Shown piece after piece: positions 22,541 to 33,440 of a stretch of 64,000 nt of DNA. Position numbers and translations under genes: made by a program. The notes below the pieces were generated by a model that searched no databases, was not told the origin of the DNA, and saw only the letters and a program-made list of their open reading frames with translations. The DNA is from Tragulus kanchil (taxonomy: Eukaryota; Chordata; Mammalia; Artiodactyla; Tragulidae): positions 173,067,979-173,131,978 of the forward strand of contig JAIOJX010000032.1 of assembly GCA_022376925.1 (NCBI GenBank), read 5' to 3'. Position 1 is the first letter of the stretch, and every line of letters begins with the position of its first letter.

Positions 22541-23099
22541 AAGGGAAATCTGGACACGGCTTGTCAGGTCTCCCGCTTCGGGGTTTCTCACAGAGCTCTA
22601 ATCAAGGCATCGGGCAGGACTGCAGTGCCATCTGAAAGCTCGACTTGGGAGGAGTCCACTTCTAAGCTCACATAGATGGTGGCCCAGTTCAGTTTCCCAG
22701 AGGCCCCTGGGCTGAGGGCCTCAGTGGCCAGCTGGCAGCTGTCCTCCTGAACCTCTTCAGCGCGGCCGCCTTCCCCGAGCCTGCGAGCGGAGGCGGCACA
22801 GACGGAAGCTCCAGCCCCGAGCAGCCCAGTCGCAGAAGTGACGGCCCACGGGCTTCATCACCGTCCATGCTGCTTCCAAGGCTGGCTCCCCTTACAGGAG
22901 GGGGAGGAACCTCACGAAAGGGTGGACACCAAGAGGCGGTGTCCCTGGGAGCCTTCTTCGAGTCGGCCCACCACCGGCAGAAGCGGCCGACGGCTTCTTC
23001 GGCTGGTGGGCTGGAGCTTGGCCTCGAAGGTGGTCCCCGGCCACCGCAGACCAGATGCCCTCGCCGCCCAGGACGATGAGGAGGAGGGCATGCGGTTCA
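22541..23099. other. Unique DNA after the split LTR-type repeat
   Basis: 22545-22690 continues the repeat begun near 20900. The remainder is GC-rich. A 90-codon frame at 22838-23110 has no recognisable similarity. Confidence 0.4.
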
Positions 23100-23452
23100 C
23101 GGGAAAGTGAGAGTCGCTCACTCACGTCTGACTCTCCGTGACCCCGTGGACTGCAGCCCGCCAGGCTCCTCTGTCCATGGAAACTCTCCAAGCAAGACCG
23201 CGGGAGTGAGCAGCCACGCCCTCCTCCAAGGGGGACCTTCCTGTCCCAGGGATCAGACCCCCATCTGCTGCACTGCAGGCCGACTCGCTGCCGTCTCAGT
23301 CACTAGGGAAGCCCCGGGCTTAAGTGTGTGCGTGAGGGACAGTCACTCAGTCGTGTCCAACTCTTTGCGACTCCACGGATTATAGCCCGCCAGGCTCCTC
23401 TGTCCATGGAATTCTCCCGGCAAAAATCCTGGAGCGGGCTGCCATTTCCTGG
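23100..23452 (-). mobile_element. Two antisense Bov-tA SINEs, back to back
   Basis: 23100-23316 is a full-length minus-strand Bov-tA ending in 'actagggaagccc'. 23317-23452 is a second, 5'-truncated minus-strand copy ('ggacagtcactcagtcgtgt' to 'ggctgccatttcctgg'). Confidence 0.9.
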
Positions 23453-23571
23453 CTTAAGTGGGAAGATATCAAATATGAAACCTGCTGGTTGAAAAGATCA
23501 AATGGGTATGGCTGATCCTGTACCCGACGCTGGGAAGCTAGTCAAAGAAGTTCAATCAAAATAGGCACGGG

Positions 23572-23866
23572 GGGGCTTCCCTGGGGGTCCAGTGGGCAAA
23601 GAGTCTGCCTTGCAGTGCAAGGGGCACCAATTCCATCCCTGGCCCAGGAAGATCCCACGTGCCACGGAGCGGCTGAACCGGTGCGTCCAATTACGAGCCA
23701 GCACTCTGGGGTGCATGCACCCAGAGCCGGTGCTCTGCAGCAAGAGAGGCCACTGCGATGGGAGGCCCTCATGGGCCAGAGAATTTAAAAAAAAAAAAGA
23801 TGAATGAAAATAAATATAAATTTTAAAAAAGAGGCATGATGGAGAAAAGAAAAAAAAAACAGTCAC
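23572..23866 (+). mobile_element. CHR-type SINE, tail type A
   Basis: Head 'ggcttccctgggggtccagt', body 'gtgcgtccaattacgagcca' and 'gaggccactgcgatgggagg', then A-rich spacer and the distinctive tail 'agaggcatgatggagaaaag'. Two further copies with the same tail lie at 23867-24146 and 63212-63478. Confidence 0.88.
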
Positions 23867-24146
23867 GGGGCTTCCCTGGTGGTCCAGTGGGTGGGGAGTC
23901 CGCTTTGCAGTGCAGGGGGCACTGGTTTGACCCTTGGCCTGGGAAGATCCCATGTGCCACAGAGTGGCTGGGCCAGTGTGTCCAATTACAACCCAGTGCT
24001 CTGGAGTGCATGTGCCCAGAGCCAGTGCTCTGCAGTGAGAGAGGCCGCTTCAGTGGGAGGCCCACACGGGCCAAAGAATAAACAGATGGATGAAAATAAA
24101 TATAAGAAAATAAAAGAGGCATGATTGGGAAAAAGAAAAAAAAAAG
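23867..24146 (+). mobile_element. CHR-type SINE, tail type A
   Basis: Same subfamily and orientation as the element just before it: 'gggcttccctggtggtccag', 'tgtgtccaattacaacccag' and tail 'agaggcatgattgggaaaaa'. The two are separated only by an A-rich stretch ending 'cagtcac'. Confidence 0.88.
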
Positions 24147-24209
24147 TGTCTTTCTTTCTATACTTTGTTAGGAGAGTAAGATAGACATAACATTAAAAAA
24201 AAACAGTCA

Positions 24210-24432
24210 CAGGGCTCCGTGGTGGTCCAGCGGTTGAGAATCCACCTGCCAATGCAAGGGACATGGGTTCTATCCCTGGCCATGCTGTGGGGCAGCTAAG
24301 CCCGTGCGCCCTAGAGCCTGAGCTCTGCGACAAGGAAGACACCACAATGAGAAGCCCACCTAGAGAAAGCCCACGCACCACCATGAAGACCCAGTGCAGC
24401 CTGGATAAGTTAATAGATAAATAAATGATTAA
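24210..24432 (+). mobile_element. CHR-type SINE
   Basis: 'gggctccgtggtggtccagc', 'gggttctatccctggccatg', 'aagcccacctagagaaagcc' and 'gataaataaatga' tail. It belongs to a different, shorter CHR group from the two upstream copies. Confidence 0.85.
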
Positions 24433-24469
24433 ACGAAGCAGCCACACTAAAACCCAGTGAGATAGGCCA

Positions 24470-24575
24470 GGCAAGAGATTCTCCATTTAAAAGAACAAAA
24501 CCAAGGTTCAGAGAGGTCAAGCAAATCGCTCAGAGTCACACAGCTCACGATGGTTCCGACTCCAGCTTGAGGGCC
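24470..24575 (-). mobile_element. MIR SINE fragment
   Basis: 'aaggttcagagaggtcaagc' followed by 'cagagtcacacagctcacga' is the complementary strand of MIR. Confidence 0.75.
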
Positions 24576-24774
24576 CTCTCTCTTCCTCCACTGGAGGGTA
24601 GAGGGACCAAGGCGGAGCACAGAGCACCCCGGTGAATGCAGCTGAGCCCCACACCTGGATCACCCAGCAAGGGGAGCACGCGCCTCACTCTCGGGCTGGT
24701 GTGACTGGGACTGACCAAGCGCTGGGCCGGACTGCCAGGGAGGGGGCAGCCCAGCTTTCGCCGGCCAAGAGGGA

Positions 24775-24960
24775 TGCAGAGCTAGAAAAATCATTACAGG
24801 TAGATGAATTATTCACAGCATCGTCAACCTCTCAGGCCCTGGACAGCCGGGAGCTCGCCAAACAGCCCAGCGCATCTTATTACCCACGTGTAATGGCCTC
24901 TTTTTCTCTGTCCCAGAAGAAAGCGATTCAACACCATCAAATATTAATGCGGGGCGGCTG
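24775..24960. promoter_or_regulatory. Candidate conserved noncoding element
   Basis: AT-rich island in GC-rich DNA with 'gaaaaatcattacaggtaga', 'tgaattattcacagcatcg' and 'attcaacaccatcaaatatt'. No repeat family recognised. Appearance only. Confidence 0.3.
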
Positions 24961-25264
24961 ACGCAGTGGCCGGTCACACACCGGCCCTCCAGCGCTGGGC
25001 CAGAGGTCAGGGATGACGCCAGCCGGGGACCCAGAGCCTCCGCCGCGGAGGGCCCAGGAGGCTGCGGCTTCCCTCCGAAGCCCGCAAAGCGGGTCGTAGC
25101 GCACAGCGGCTTCCGCCCCTCCGTGAGCTCAGGTGCACCGGGAAGGCTGCGCTCTGTCTTCCTGAAACAGCGATGAATGTTCGCTCGGCGTGTTCCTCCC
25201 AGCCTCCCGGGCTGGGGTCCCTGGGTGCGTCCCTGCCCCGGCGCCCGCCCGAGGGTCAGGAGGC

Positions 25265-25665
25265 CTCGGGGTCTGTGGTACTGTCCCGTGGCCACTGCAA
25301 CAGATTGCCACAAACCGGAAGGCTTAAGAGAACAGACAGTTATTCTCTCAAAGCTCTGGAGGCTGGACATCTGAGATCTGGCCGTTGGCAGGGCCGTGCT
25401 CCCCCTGAGGCTCTGGGAATACCCTTCTGGCCCCTTCAGCTCCTGGCGGCCGGTGGCCGTCCTCGGCTTGCAGACACGGGATTCCCGTCTCCGTCCCCGT
25501 CGGCACGTGGGCGTCCCCCGTGTGTCCTCTCTCGGCTCACGGAGACACCAGGCACTGGATCTGGGGCCTGTTCTCCTCCAGGATGGCCTCGCCTTCAGGG
25601 ACGACACCTGCCACGGCCCTATTTCTAAGTGAGGGCACGTTCTGAGGTTCCAGGTGGACGCGCCC
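25265..25665 (+). mobile_element. Old LTR-type interspersed repeat
   Basis: 'gccactgcaacagattgcca', 'caaagctctggaggctggac', 'gggcagggccgtgct'-like wording, 'gtgtgtcctctctcggctca' and 'cacgttctgaggttccagg' agree with a common mammalian LTR-class repeat that begins with a 'taccacaaactgggtgg'-like stretch. Family not named with confidence. Its GC content has been raised by CpG-rich divergence. Confidence 0.6.
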
Positions 25666-27725
25666 AGGAGGACACCGCTGAGTCCGTCACAGGGTCCGTG
25701 CTGCCCTCACGGCCACGGCTCAGCTGGATTCTGAGGTCTCTTCAGGTCAAGCAGGCGTCCCGATCCCACAGCTTCTCCCGGCTTCTCCTTCCTCTCCTGA
25801 CCACGTCCCCACCTCTCCCGTTTCCACAGCCTCCCCGGGGATGGGGAAGCTCAGAGGGCTGTCCAAGGCCCTCTCCAGCGGCCCCTCAGCTCACCCCCGT
25901 CACTCAGAGACACAGGGTCCCTTCGGCCCCCCGGGCTCTGACAGGTGCCGGGACCCTGAGTTCTGAGTTCTCAAGCTGACGTGCAGCCGATGCAATCGAT
26001 GTTCTTCCCACATGCGCTTGGCCCTGACCGTTCCGGGCACCCTGACCCGGCAGAGTCCCACTCTGCACACCTAAGCCCTTCACTTGCAGCTTCTCCCACC
26101 ATCAGAGTCCGCGGCATGGGGTGGCCCAGAGCCAGGCTCCCTGCACCAAATCAGCCCTCAGTCAAGCTCATCACCTCCCAGAGAAGCTCCCCCTCACCTC
26201 CCTGCCGCTGCGGAAATCCACGCTGAACCCCGAGGTCCAGCATCTTCCCTTACGAGCTCAGCCCAGGTCCCACGGGGGGGGACCCTTCACGTCCCACCTC
26301 TTCGTTTCCTGCCCCGACCGCATCTCCCACCTCACCAGCAAGTGGCTTCATTCATGCAAAAGTCGAGTCTGAGATGAAGCTCACCGGCGGCCGCCAAGTG
26401 GTCCGCCCACCCGGCTCCTCCTCCCCTCCGCCGCCCACCCTGCATCCTCCCAGGGCAATCCCAGTAACACGCCACACGGGCTCCAGTTCCGGCTGGGCAA
26501 CGTCCTTGCCCCTCTTCTTTAGCTCAGGGGCACCGCCACTTCGCAGACACCCCCGGGGGCCCTCCGCCCACGGCCCAAGGCCAGCCCCGACGCCCCTCCT
26601 GCAGGAAGCGTCCCCCACCCTCCAGCCAGACCCAGCTCCCCCTCCCGCTCCCAAGCTCTCTGCAGGCACAGCCGAGGGCCTGCACCGGCACGTCCCCTGC
26701 ACCGGCCGGGGCCCCGGGACGGAGCCAGCCTGTGCCTCCAGCACCCTCGCCAGGCCCACCTGCGGTCAGCATCCCCTGGCACTGGACGAGTGACGTACCA
26801 GCGGACAGGTCTGAGCTGAGTGAAACCGGCTCCCCCAGGCCCCAGGCTGCAGAGGACGCGCCAGGCCGGCCTCCCGCGCAGGCCCACGGCAGCACACGCC
26901 CCGCAGCCGCCACCCACGCCCCTCCTGGTGCCTGGAGCCCCGCCTGTCCGCCAGGTGCCCCCGGAGCCCTGGCCGGGGATGAGGACGCCTCCACCGGCCC
27001 CCAGCCCGCAGGCCTCGCCCCGTCTCCGTCCTCGCCTCTGGATCGGGACGGCCTACTGACTGGCCAGTCCTCTCGGGGGTCGGCTCCTTGGGGTGGGGGC
27101 GTCAGCGGTGAGATCAGCGCTCAGTCGACGGCGCCCCCAGCCCTCGTCCCCTCCCGGGCCCTCCTCACACTCTCGCCTCCCCGCCTGCCCGCCTCCCCGC
27201 CGTCCTCACGCCGTCTCGCCCCGAGCCCAGGCGCGTGGTCCTTTCTGCCTCGATGCTTCCTGGCTTCTAAATAACCGTGCCCGCCGCCCCCACATGTCTT
27301 CCCAGGATACCCCGCCCTGCCCAGCCTGCCTGGCCGGGGCGGGTGACCCGGTGACCGGAACACAGCAGGAGCCTGGAGCCGCTCCGGGGCCAGTGGGCGC
27401 AGCCGACGCGTGGACAGCCAGGGCAGCCGGAGGCGCTGGGCAGAGGGGCCCGGGGCCGGTGTGAGGCAGGCAGAGGTCTCCAGGGGGAGGCCCCAGAAGG
27501 CTGGACACAGCCAGGCATGGGGGGGGGGGCGCTGGGGAACAAGGAACGCTGGTTGAGGCAGACCACCACCATGGTCAGCCGTGACTGGAGCGTCGGGCCC
27601 AGGAGGGCGGCCCACGACGGGGCAGGGCCTCCCGGAGGTCTGCCCGTACCTGGGGCAGAGGGGCGACGCTGCCGTCTGGGCCACGTGGCGGTTCTCAGGA
27701 ATCTGAGGTGTTTTCTGCCTTTGTG
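25666..27725. other. Very GC-rich unique DNA
   Basis: C-rich on the plus strand, many CpGs, proline-, alanine- and glycine-rich frames on several strands at once. It could be a CpG island near a gene, but I see no exon with convincing splice sites or a known domain. Poly-G runs at 26273 and 27519-27530. Confidence 0.45.
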
Positions 27726-27900
27726 GGCCCCTTCCAAAATTAAAAAACTTTTTAATTATATTTTACGACTGCACTGGTATAAAGACAAATAGAATCCAGG
27801 CTGGATTCATATTATTATATTTATCTTTTTTCTTTTTGATTCTAAAAGAAATTAAAATGAAAGCATGTTTGCAGGCCCTGGAGTAGTGCTAGTCCCCTAT
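27726..27900. other. AT-rich island
   Basis: Sudden change to AT-rich sequence ('aaaactttttaattatattt', 'attattatatttatcttttt') ending near 'gcatgtttgcaggccctgg'. Not a repeat that I can name. A candidate conserved element or the 3' end of an old retroelement. Confidence 0.3.
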
Positions 27901-28174
27901 TTCTGTTGCGTTTATGGAGCAACAGCCTGGACTGCTGGGCCCGGCCGCACCTGCCCGCCGCGCTGGAGGCTGAGGCTGGAGGCAGGGGGCAGGGGCGAGA
28001 GTCCAGCTTCTGCAAGCAGCAGTGACCTTGGGGGGCTAAGCCTGAAGGTGGGGGCTGGAGGGAGGCGGCGCTCAGCCCGCCCACGGCTCGCGGGGCTGCT
28101 GCCTGGTCTCCCATCTCGCGGTAGTGGGTGGGGCAGGGAGCTGGCAGTGAGGCTCAGCTGCCCAAACCCCAGCC

Positions 28175-28420
28175 ACGGGGGCAGTTTCTCCATTTGTGAA
28201 ATGGGACTATTCACGTGGTGTGAGTCACACCTGGTGCTCAGTGAGTCCTTGACAAGCGGCCCCAACTTCCACTCTTATCTCTGTTAGTAATAAGTGTCCC
28301 CAGGGTCTCCCCGGCCCCCAGCAAGCCGGGGGAAGGATCATCATATCCCCACTTTACAGATGAGGAAACTGACCAGCAGAGGAAACAGAACTGCCCGGGG
28401 CTGCAGCCGCGGCAGCTTCA
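28175..28420. mobile_element. Two MIR fragments
   Basis: 28180-28290 is plus-strand MIR ('agtttctccatttgtgaaat', 'gggactattcacgtgg'). 28335-28420 is minus-strand MIR ('ccccactttacagatgagga', 'aactgaccagcagagg'). Confidence 0.75.
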
Positions 28421-29401
28421 GTGAAGGACAGATTTCAGCCCCCAAGGAACAGTCCAGAAGCAGAGGCTCCGGGCAGCCCTCGCACCCTCCCGGCAGCGGC
28501 AGGGCTGGCAAGTCCGCCAGATCAGCCGACCCCAGAGCCCAGGCGCGCCACGCCCGGCTGCCAGGGCCAGACAGGCCCCCAGGCCTCCCCCCGCGTCGCC
28601 GGGGCCCCTGCAGCAGGGTCTGGGGCATGTTCTCTCTAAATGTGACTTGTGTTCTGGAGACACCATGCTGCAAGCACAGGACATGCTCTGGGGCCTGCAC
28701 TGGACGAACGTAGGTACCAGGACAGCCCAGGACGGACTGAGCATCGCGTCTGAGGGGCGCACGGCTCCCGAATTCCCGCTTCCCGGGAGGCAGCCGAGAC
28801 CCTACAAGCAGGCAGCAAGGAGGCCCTCGGAGCTGCCGAAGCCGCGGCCGCTGGAGTGCGGGGCGGGTGGGACGGCACAGCCGGCTGCCTGCGGACCTGC
28901 GGCCCCGTCACGCTGGAAGGCCAGCGTGCTGAGCGGGACCCGGGCGGACGAGGAGCAGTCCTCATCCCTGGGGTATCCAGGGAATTTTAGCCGCAGCCAA
29001 GATCCATCTTACCCATTGGTTCAACACTCACTCCTTTATGTATAAAGTTTGCCGAGTGCCTGCGTGGGGTAAGCATCCCTCTGGAATGCTGAGAACATGG
29101 ATGTGGATGGGTCAGGCTGGCGGGCGAGACGGAACTGGGCAAATTGTCGCACACCTCGTGATTTACTGGCTGTGCCACGGGGGACAAGCAGCTGGAAAGT
29201 CCACTCAGGGGGCTTACTAGGGACGCCGAGAGCTCGGCCTCTGTGCACCGGTTCCAGATCCAATCTCAGAGACAGAGTTTTGGGTGAAGTAGGAAAAAAT
29301 AGCTTAATTGCTTTTCCAGGCAAAGAGGGACACAGTGGCCGGCTCCTGCCTTAAAAACCTGTTTGTCCCAACCTGGGAGGACTTGATAAGGAATTTTAAA
29401 G
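28421..29401. other. GC-rich DNA with uncertain repeat traces
   Basis: 29018-29110 carries the 'ttgccgagtgcctgcgtggg' type of wording found in an ancient mammalian repeat. 29270-29400 resembles the end of a ruminant LTR ('gcttaattgcttttccaggc'), but I cannot name it. No gene seen. Confidence 0.35.
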
Positions 29402-29530
29402 CAAGAGCTTCCTTGGTGACACAGACAGTTGAAAAAAAAAAAATCTGCCTGCAATGTAGGAGACGTGGGTTCTATCTCTGGGTCAGGAAGATCCCCTGGA
29501 GAAGGGAAAGCCTACCCACTCCAGTATTCT
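29402..29530 (+). mobile_element. Bov-tA SINE, 5' part
   Basis: 'gagcttccttggtgacacag', an A-run expansion, 'tctgcctgcaatgtaggaga' and 'gaagatcccctggagaaggg' up to 'ccactccagtattct', where it is cut by the next element. Confidence 0.85.
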
Positions 29531-29863
29531 TTTTTTGAAAAAAACCATTTATTTATTTATTTTTTGGGGGGTGGGGTAGGGAGGGAGGGGGCGGGTGGGC
29601 CACTTCTATTGGTCTTTCATTTATCTAGATCTAGTTTCATCCATCTTTGTTCTTTGGCCCCTGTGGGCCTCCCATCGTGGTGGCCTCTGTTGTCGCAGAG
29701 CACCAGCTCTAGGCGCAATGCACTCCACAGCTTTGGCTCAGTAATTGGACACACCGGTCCAGTCGCTCTGCGGCACGTGGGATCTTCCCAGGCCAGGGAT
29801 TGAACCGGGGCCCCTTGCACTGCAAGGCAGTGTCCTTACCCACTGGACCACCAGGGAAGCCCT
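29531..29863 (-). mobile_element. CHR-type SINE, tail type B, antisense
   Basis: On the minus strand: 'gggcttccctggtggtccag' head, 'gtccaattactgagcc' body, 'gaatgaaagaccaatagaag'-like tail, then a long C-rich block and an A-rich end. The C-rich block appears on the plus strand as G runs at 29566-29598. Confidence 0.85.
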
Positions 29864-29874
29864 AATCTGTTTTT

Positions 29875-29920
29875 CTTTAACTGGGGTGTATTCATTTTAC
29901 AATGTTGCATTAGCTGAGTC
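29875..29920 (-). mobile_element. L1 3' terminus, antisense
   Basis: 'aactggggtgtattcatttt' and 'acaatgttgcattag' read as the minus strand of the L1 3' end. Confidence 0.6.
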
Positions 29921-29977
29921 TCCTAATCTTGATGAGCTTCTCTAGTCCCTTTAACCTTGCCTCGGGTGGTTTCTTGG

Positions 29978-30037
29978 TTCAGCTCTCACATCCACACATG
30001 GCCACTGGAGAGACCATAGCTTTGACTCTACGGGCTG
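29978..30037 (-). mobile_element. BovB 3' piece, antisense
   Basis: 'cagctctcacatccacacat', 'ggccactggagagaccatag' and 'ctttgactctacgg' are the minus strand of the BovB region encoding the C-terminal 'YGCESW' segment. The same region is present in sense orientation at 31915-31975, so this is not the missing 5' part of the following BovB copy. Confidence 0.85.
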
Positions 30038-32327
30038 TGGCCTGCAACAGCAGGGAGGCAGAAGAGACCTGGAGGAACCAGCGAGTTGGGCTTTGGAGTC
30101 CAAACTGAAGCAGGGCAAGGCTCACAGAGTATCGCCAAGAGGACGCACCGATCATAGCAAGTATCCCCTTCCGACAACACAAGAGACGACTCTACACATG
30201 GACATCACCAGAGGGTCAATACCAAAATAGACTGATTATGTTCTTTGCAGCCAAAGATATGGAGAAGCTCTATTCAGACATCAGAAACAAGACCTAGAGC
30301 TGACTGTGGCTCAGATCATGAATTCCTTATTGCAAAATTCAGGCTAGAATTGAAGGAAGCAGGGAAAACCAGTAGGCCATTTAGGTACGACCTAAACCAA
30401 ATCCCTTACGATTTTACAGTGGCAGTTACAGATAGATTCGAGGGATTAGGTTTGATAGACAGGGTGCCTGAAGAACTATGGACCGAGGTTCATAACATTG
30501 TATAGGAGACAGTGGCCAAAATCATCCCCCCAAAGAAGAAATGCAAGAAGGCAAAATGGATGTCTGAAGAGGCCTTACAAATATCTGAGAAAAGATGAAC
30601 AAAGGAGAAAGGGAGAGGTACACGCAGCTGAATGCACAGCTCTTGACACTAACAAGGAGAAATAAGAAAGCTTCCTTAAGTGAACAGTGCAAAGAAATAG
30701 AGGAAAACAATAGAATGGGAAAGACTGGAGACTTCTTCAAGATAATTAGAGATACCAAGGGAACATTTCATGCAAAGATGGACAACGCAAGGATCTAAAA
30801 GAAGCAGAAGATATTAAGAAGTGGCAAAAATACACAAAAGAACTGCACAAAAAGAGATCTTAAGGACCCAGAAAACCATGATGGTGTGGTCACTCACCTA
30901 GAGCCAGACATCCTAGAGTGTGAAGTCAGGTGGCCTTAGAAAGCATTACTACGAACAAAGCTAGTGGAGGTGATAGAATTCCAGCTGAGCTCTTTCAAAT
31001 CCTAAAAGATGATGCTGTTAAAGTGCTGCACTCAACATGCCCAGCAAATTTGGAAAACGCAGCAGTGGCCACAGGATTGGAAAAGATCAGTTTTCATTCC
31101 AATTCCAAAGAAAGACAATGCCAAAAAATGTTCAAATTACCATACAATTGTGCTCCTTTCACATGTTAGCTAAGTAATGTTCAAAATCCTTCAAGCTAGA
31201 ATTCAACAGTATGTGAATGAAGAACTTCCAGATGTACAAGCTAGATTGAGAAAACAGAGGAACCAGAGATCAAATCACCAACATTTGTTGGATCATAAGG
31301 ATAAGCAAGGGAATTCCAGAAAAACATCTTACTTCTGCTCCATTGACTATACTAAAGCCTTAGACCGTGTGGATAACAAAAAAATGGAAACGTCAACCTT
31401 ACCTGCCTCCTGAAAAACCTGTATGTAAGTCAAAAGCAACAGTTAGAACTAAACATGGAACAACAGACTGGCTCCAAATTGGGAAAGGAGTACGTCAAGG
31501 CTGTATATTGTCATCCTGCTTATTTAACTTCTATGTGGAGTATATCATGGGAAATGTTGGGCTGGATGACTCACAAGCTGGAATCAAGATTGCAGGGAGA
31601 AATAGGCAGATGACACCACCACCATGGCAGAAAGTGAAGAGCCTCTTGATGAGGATGAGAGGAGAGTGAAGAAGCTGGCCTAAAACCCAGGGTTCAAGAA
31701 ACCAAGATCGTGGCGTCCAGTACCAACACTTCATGGCAAATAGATGGGGAAATAAATGGAAACAGTGTCAGACTTAATTTTCTTGAGCTCCAAAATCACT
31801 GTGGGCCATGAATGCAGCCATGGATTTAAAAGATGCTTGCTCCTTGGCAGAAAAGGTATGACAAACCTAGACAGCATATTAAACACCAGACACATCACCT
31901 TGCTGGCAAAAGTTTGTATTGTCAAAGCTATGGTTTTTCTAATAGTCATGTATGGATGTGAGAGTTGGACCATAAGAAGTCTGAGCCCTGAAGAGTTCAT
32001 GTCTTTGAATTTTCCTGCTGGAGAAGTCTCTTAGACTGCAAGGAGATCAAACTAGTCAATCCTAAAGGAAATCAACCCTGAGTATTCCTTGGAAAGACTG
32101 ATGCTGAAGCTGAAGCTCCAATACTTTGACCACCTAATGAGAAGAGTCGACTCACTGGAAAAGACCCTAAATACTGTGAAAGATTGAAAGGGGGAGACAG
32201 AGGATGAGATGGTTGGATGTCATCATCGACTCAATGGACATGAGTTTGAGCAAAATGCAGGCGATAAAGGATAAAGAAGTCTGGCATGCTGCAGTTCATG
32301 GGATCTCACAGACTGAACAACACAGCA
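30038..32327 (+). pseudogene. BovB LINE ORF2 and 3' end, decayed
   Basis: A 2.3-kb 5'-truncated BovB (RTE clade) retrotransposon covering the end of the APE-like endonuclease, the reverse transcriptase and the 3' end. Frame pieces are visible at 30245-30505 (endonuclease, with the catalytic-type SDH in 'GSDHEFL'), 30595-30798, 30930-31169, 31177-31413 (RT, 'IDYTKALDRVD'), 31367-31669 (RT, 'GVRQGCILSSCLFNFY') and 31756-32034 ('MYGCESW'). Shifts and stops separate them. At the RT active site the sequence before 'gcagatgacacc' (about 31608) has lost about 20 bases compared with the remembered consensus, so the YADD box is damaged. The copy is dead but could carry sequence used by Bov-tA for mobilisation. 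Its second half is repeated as D7. Confidence 0.93.
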
Positions 32328-32375
32328 GGGAAGTTAGAATAATCAAACCAGGAATTTAAGACAACCAATGACTCA
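31306..32375 (+). repeat. Tandem duplication D7, copy A
   Basis: Repeated at 32380-33440 at offset 1074. It covers BovB RT through the BovB 3' end plus about 50 bases beyond. The right edge is corrupted: copy A reads 'acaaccaatgactcagttac' where copy B reads 'acaaccatgactgatatgc'. Confidence 0.96.
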
Positions 32376-32379
32376 GTTA

Positions 32380-33440
32380 CAAGGGAATTCCAGAAAAACA
32401 TCTTACTTCTGCTCCATTGACTATACTAAAGCCTTAGACCGTGTGGATAACAAAAAAATGGAAACGTCAACCTTACCTGCCTCCTGAAAAACCTGTATGT
32501 AAGTCAAAAGCAACAGTTAGAACTAAACATGGAACAACAGACTGGCTCCAAATTGGGAAAGGAGTACGTCAAGGCTGTATATTGTCATCCTGCTTATTTA
32601 ACTTCTATGTGGAGTATATCATGGGAAATGTTGGGCTGGATGACTCACAAGCTGGAATCAAGATTGCAGGGAGAAATAGGCAGATGACACCACCACCATG
32701 GCAGAAAGTGAAGAGCCTCTTGATGAGGATGAGAGGAGAGTGAAGAAGCTGGCCTAAAACCCAGGGTTCAAGAAACCAAGATCGTGGCGTCCAGTACCAA
32801 CACTTCATGGCAAATAGATGGGGAAATAAATGGAAACAGTGTCAGACTTAATTTTCTTGAGCTCCAAAATCACTGTGGGCCATGAATGCAGCCATGGATT
32901 TAAAAGATGCTTGCTCCTTGGCAGAAAAGGTATGACAAACCTAGACAGCATATTAAACACCAGACACATCACCTTGCTGGCAAAAGTTTGTATTGTCAAA
33001 GCTAGGGTTTTTTCTAATAGTCATGTATGGATGTGAGAGTTGGACCATAAGAAGTCTGAGCCCTGAAGAGTTCATGTCTTTGAATTTTCCTGCTGGAGAA
33101 GTCTCTTAGACTGCAAGGAGATCAAACTAGTCAATCCTAAAGGAAATCAACCCTGAGTATTCCTTGGAAAGACTGATGCTGAAGCTGAAGCTCCAATACT
33201 TTGACCACCTAATGAGAAGAGTCGACTCACTGGAAAAGACCCTAAATACTGTGAAAGATTGAAAGGGGGAGACAGAGGATGAGATGGTTGGATGTCATCA
33301 TCGACTCAATGGACATGAGTTTGAGCAAAATGCAGGCGATAAAGGATAAAGAAGTCTGGCATGCTGCAGTTCATGGGATCTCACAGACTGAACAACACAG
33401 CAGGGAAGTTAGAATAATCAAACCAGGAATTTAAGACAAC
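32380..33440 (+). repeat. Tandem duplication D7, copy B
   Basis: Second copy of 31306-32375. A single visible internal change near 33004 ('tagggttttttc' against 'tatggtttttc') breaks the last BovB frame earlier than in copy A. Confidence 0.96.

Noticed and set aside
22838..23110. 90-codon frame with an acidic C-terminus between repeats
   Set aside because: No similarity recognised, its end runs toward an antisense Bov-tA, and the opposite strand is also open.
24813..25607. 264-codon minus-strand frame
   Set aside because: It covers an LTR-type repeat and a noncoding-looking AT-rich island. Translation has no known motif.
26732..27274. 180-codon plus-strand proline-rich frame
   Set aside because: Typical of C-rich DNA. 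Alternative frames are equally open and no splice structure or domain is visible.
31367..33036. Pairs of identical 'proteins' (for example 31367-31669 and 32441-32743) as a tandem gene family
   Set aside because: They are BovB reverse transcriptase remnants copied by duplication D7, not genes.
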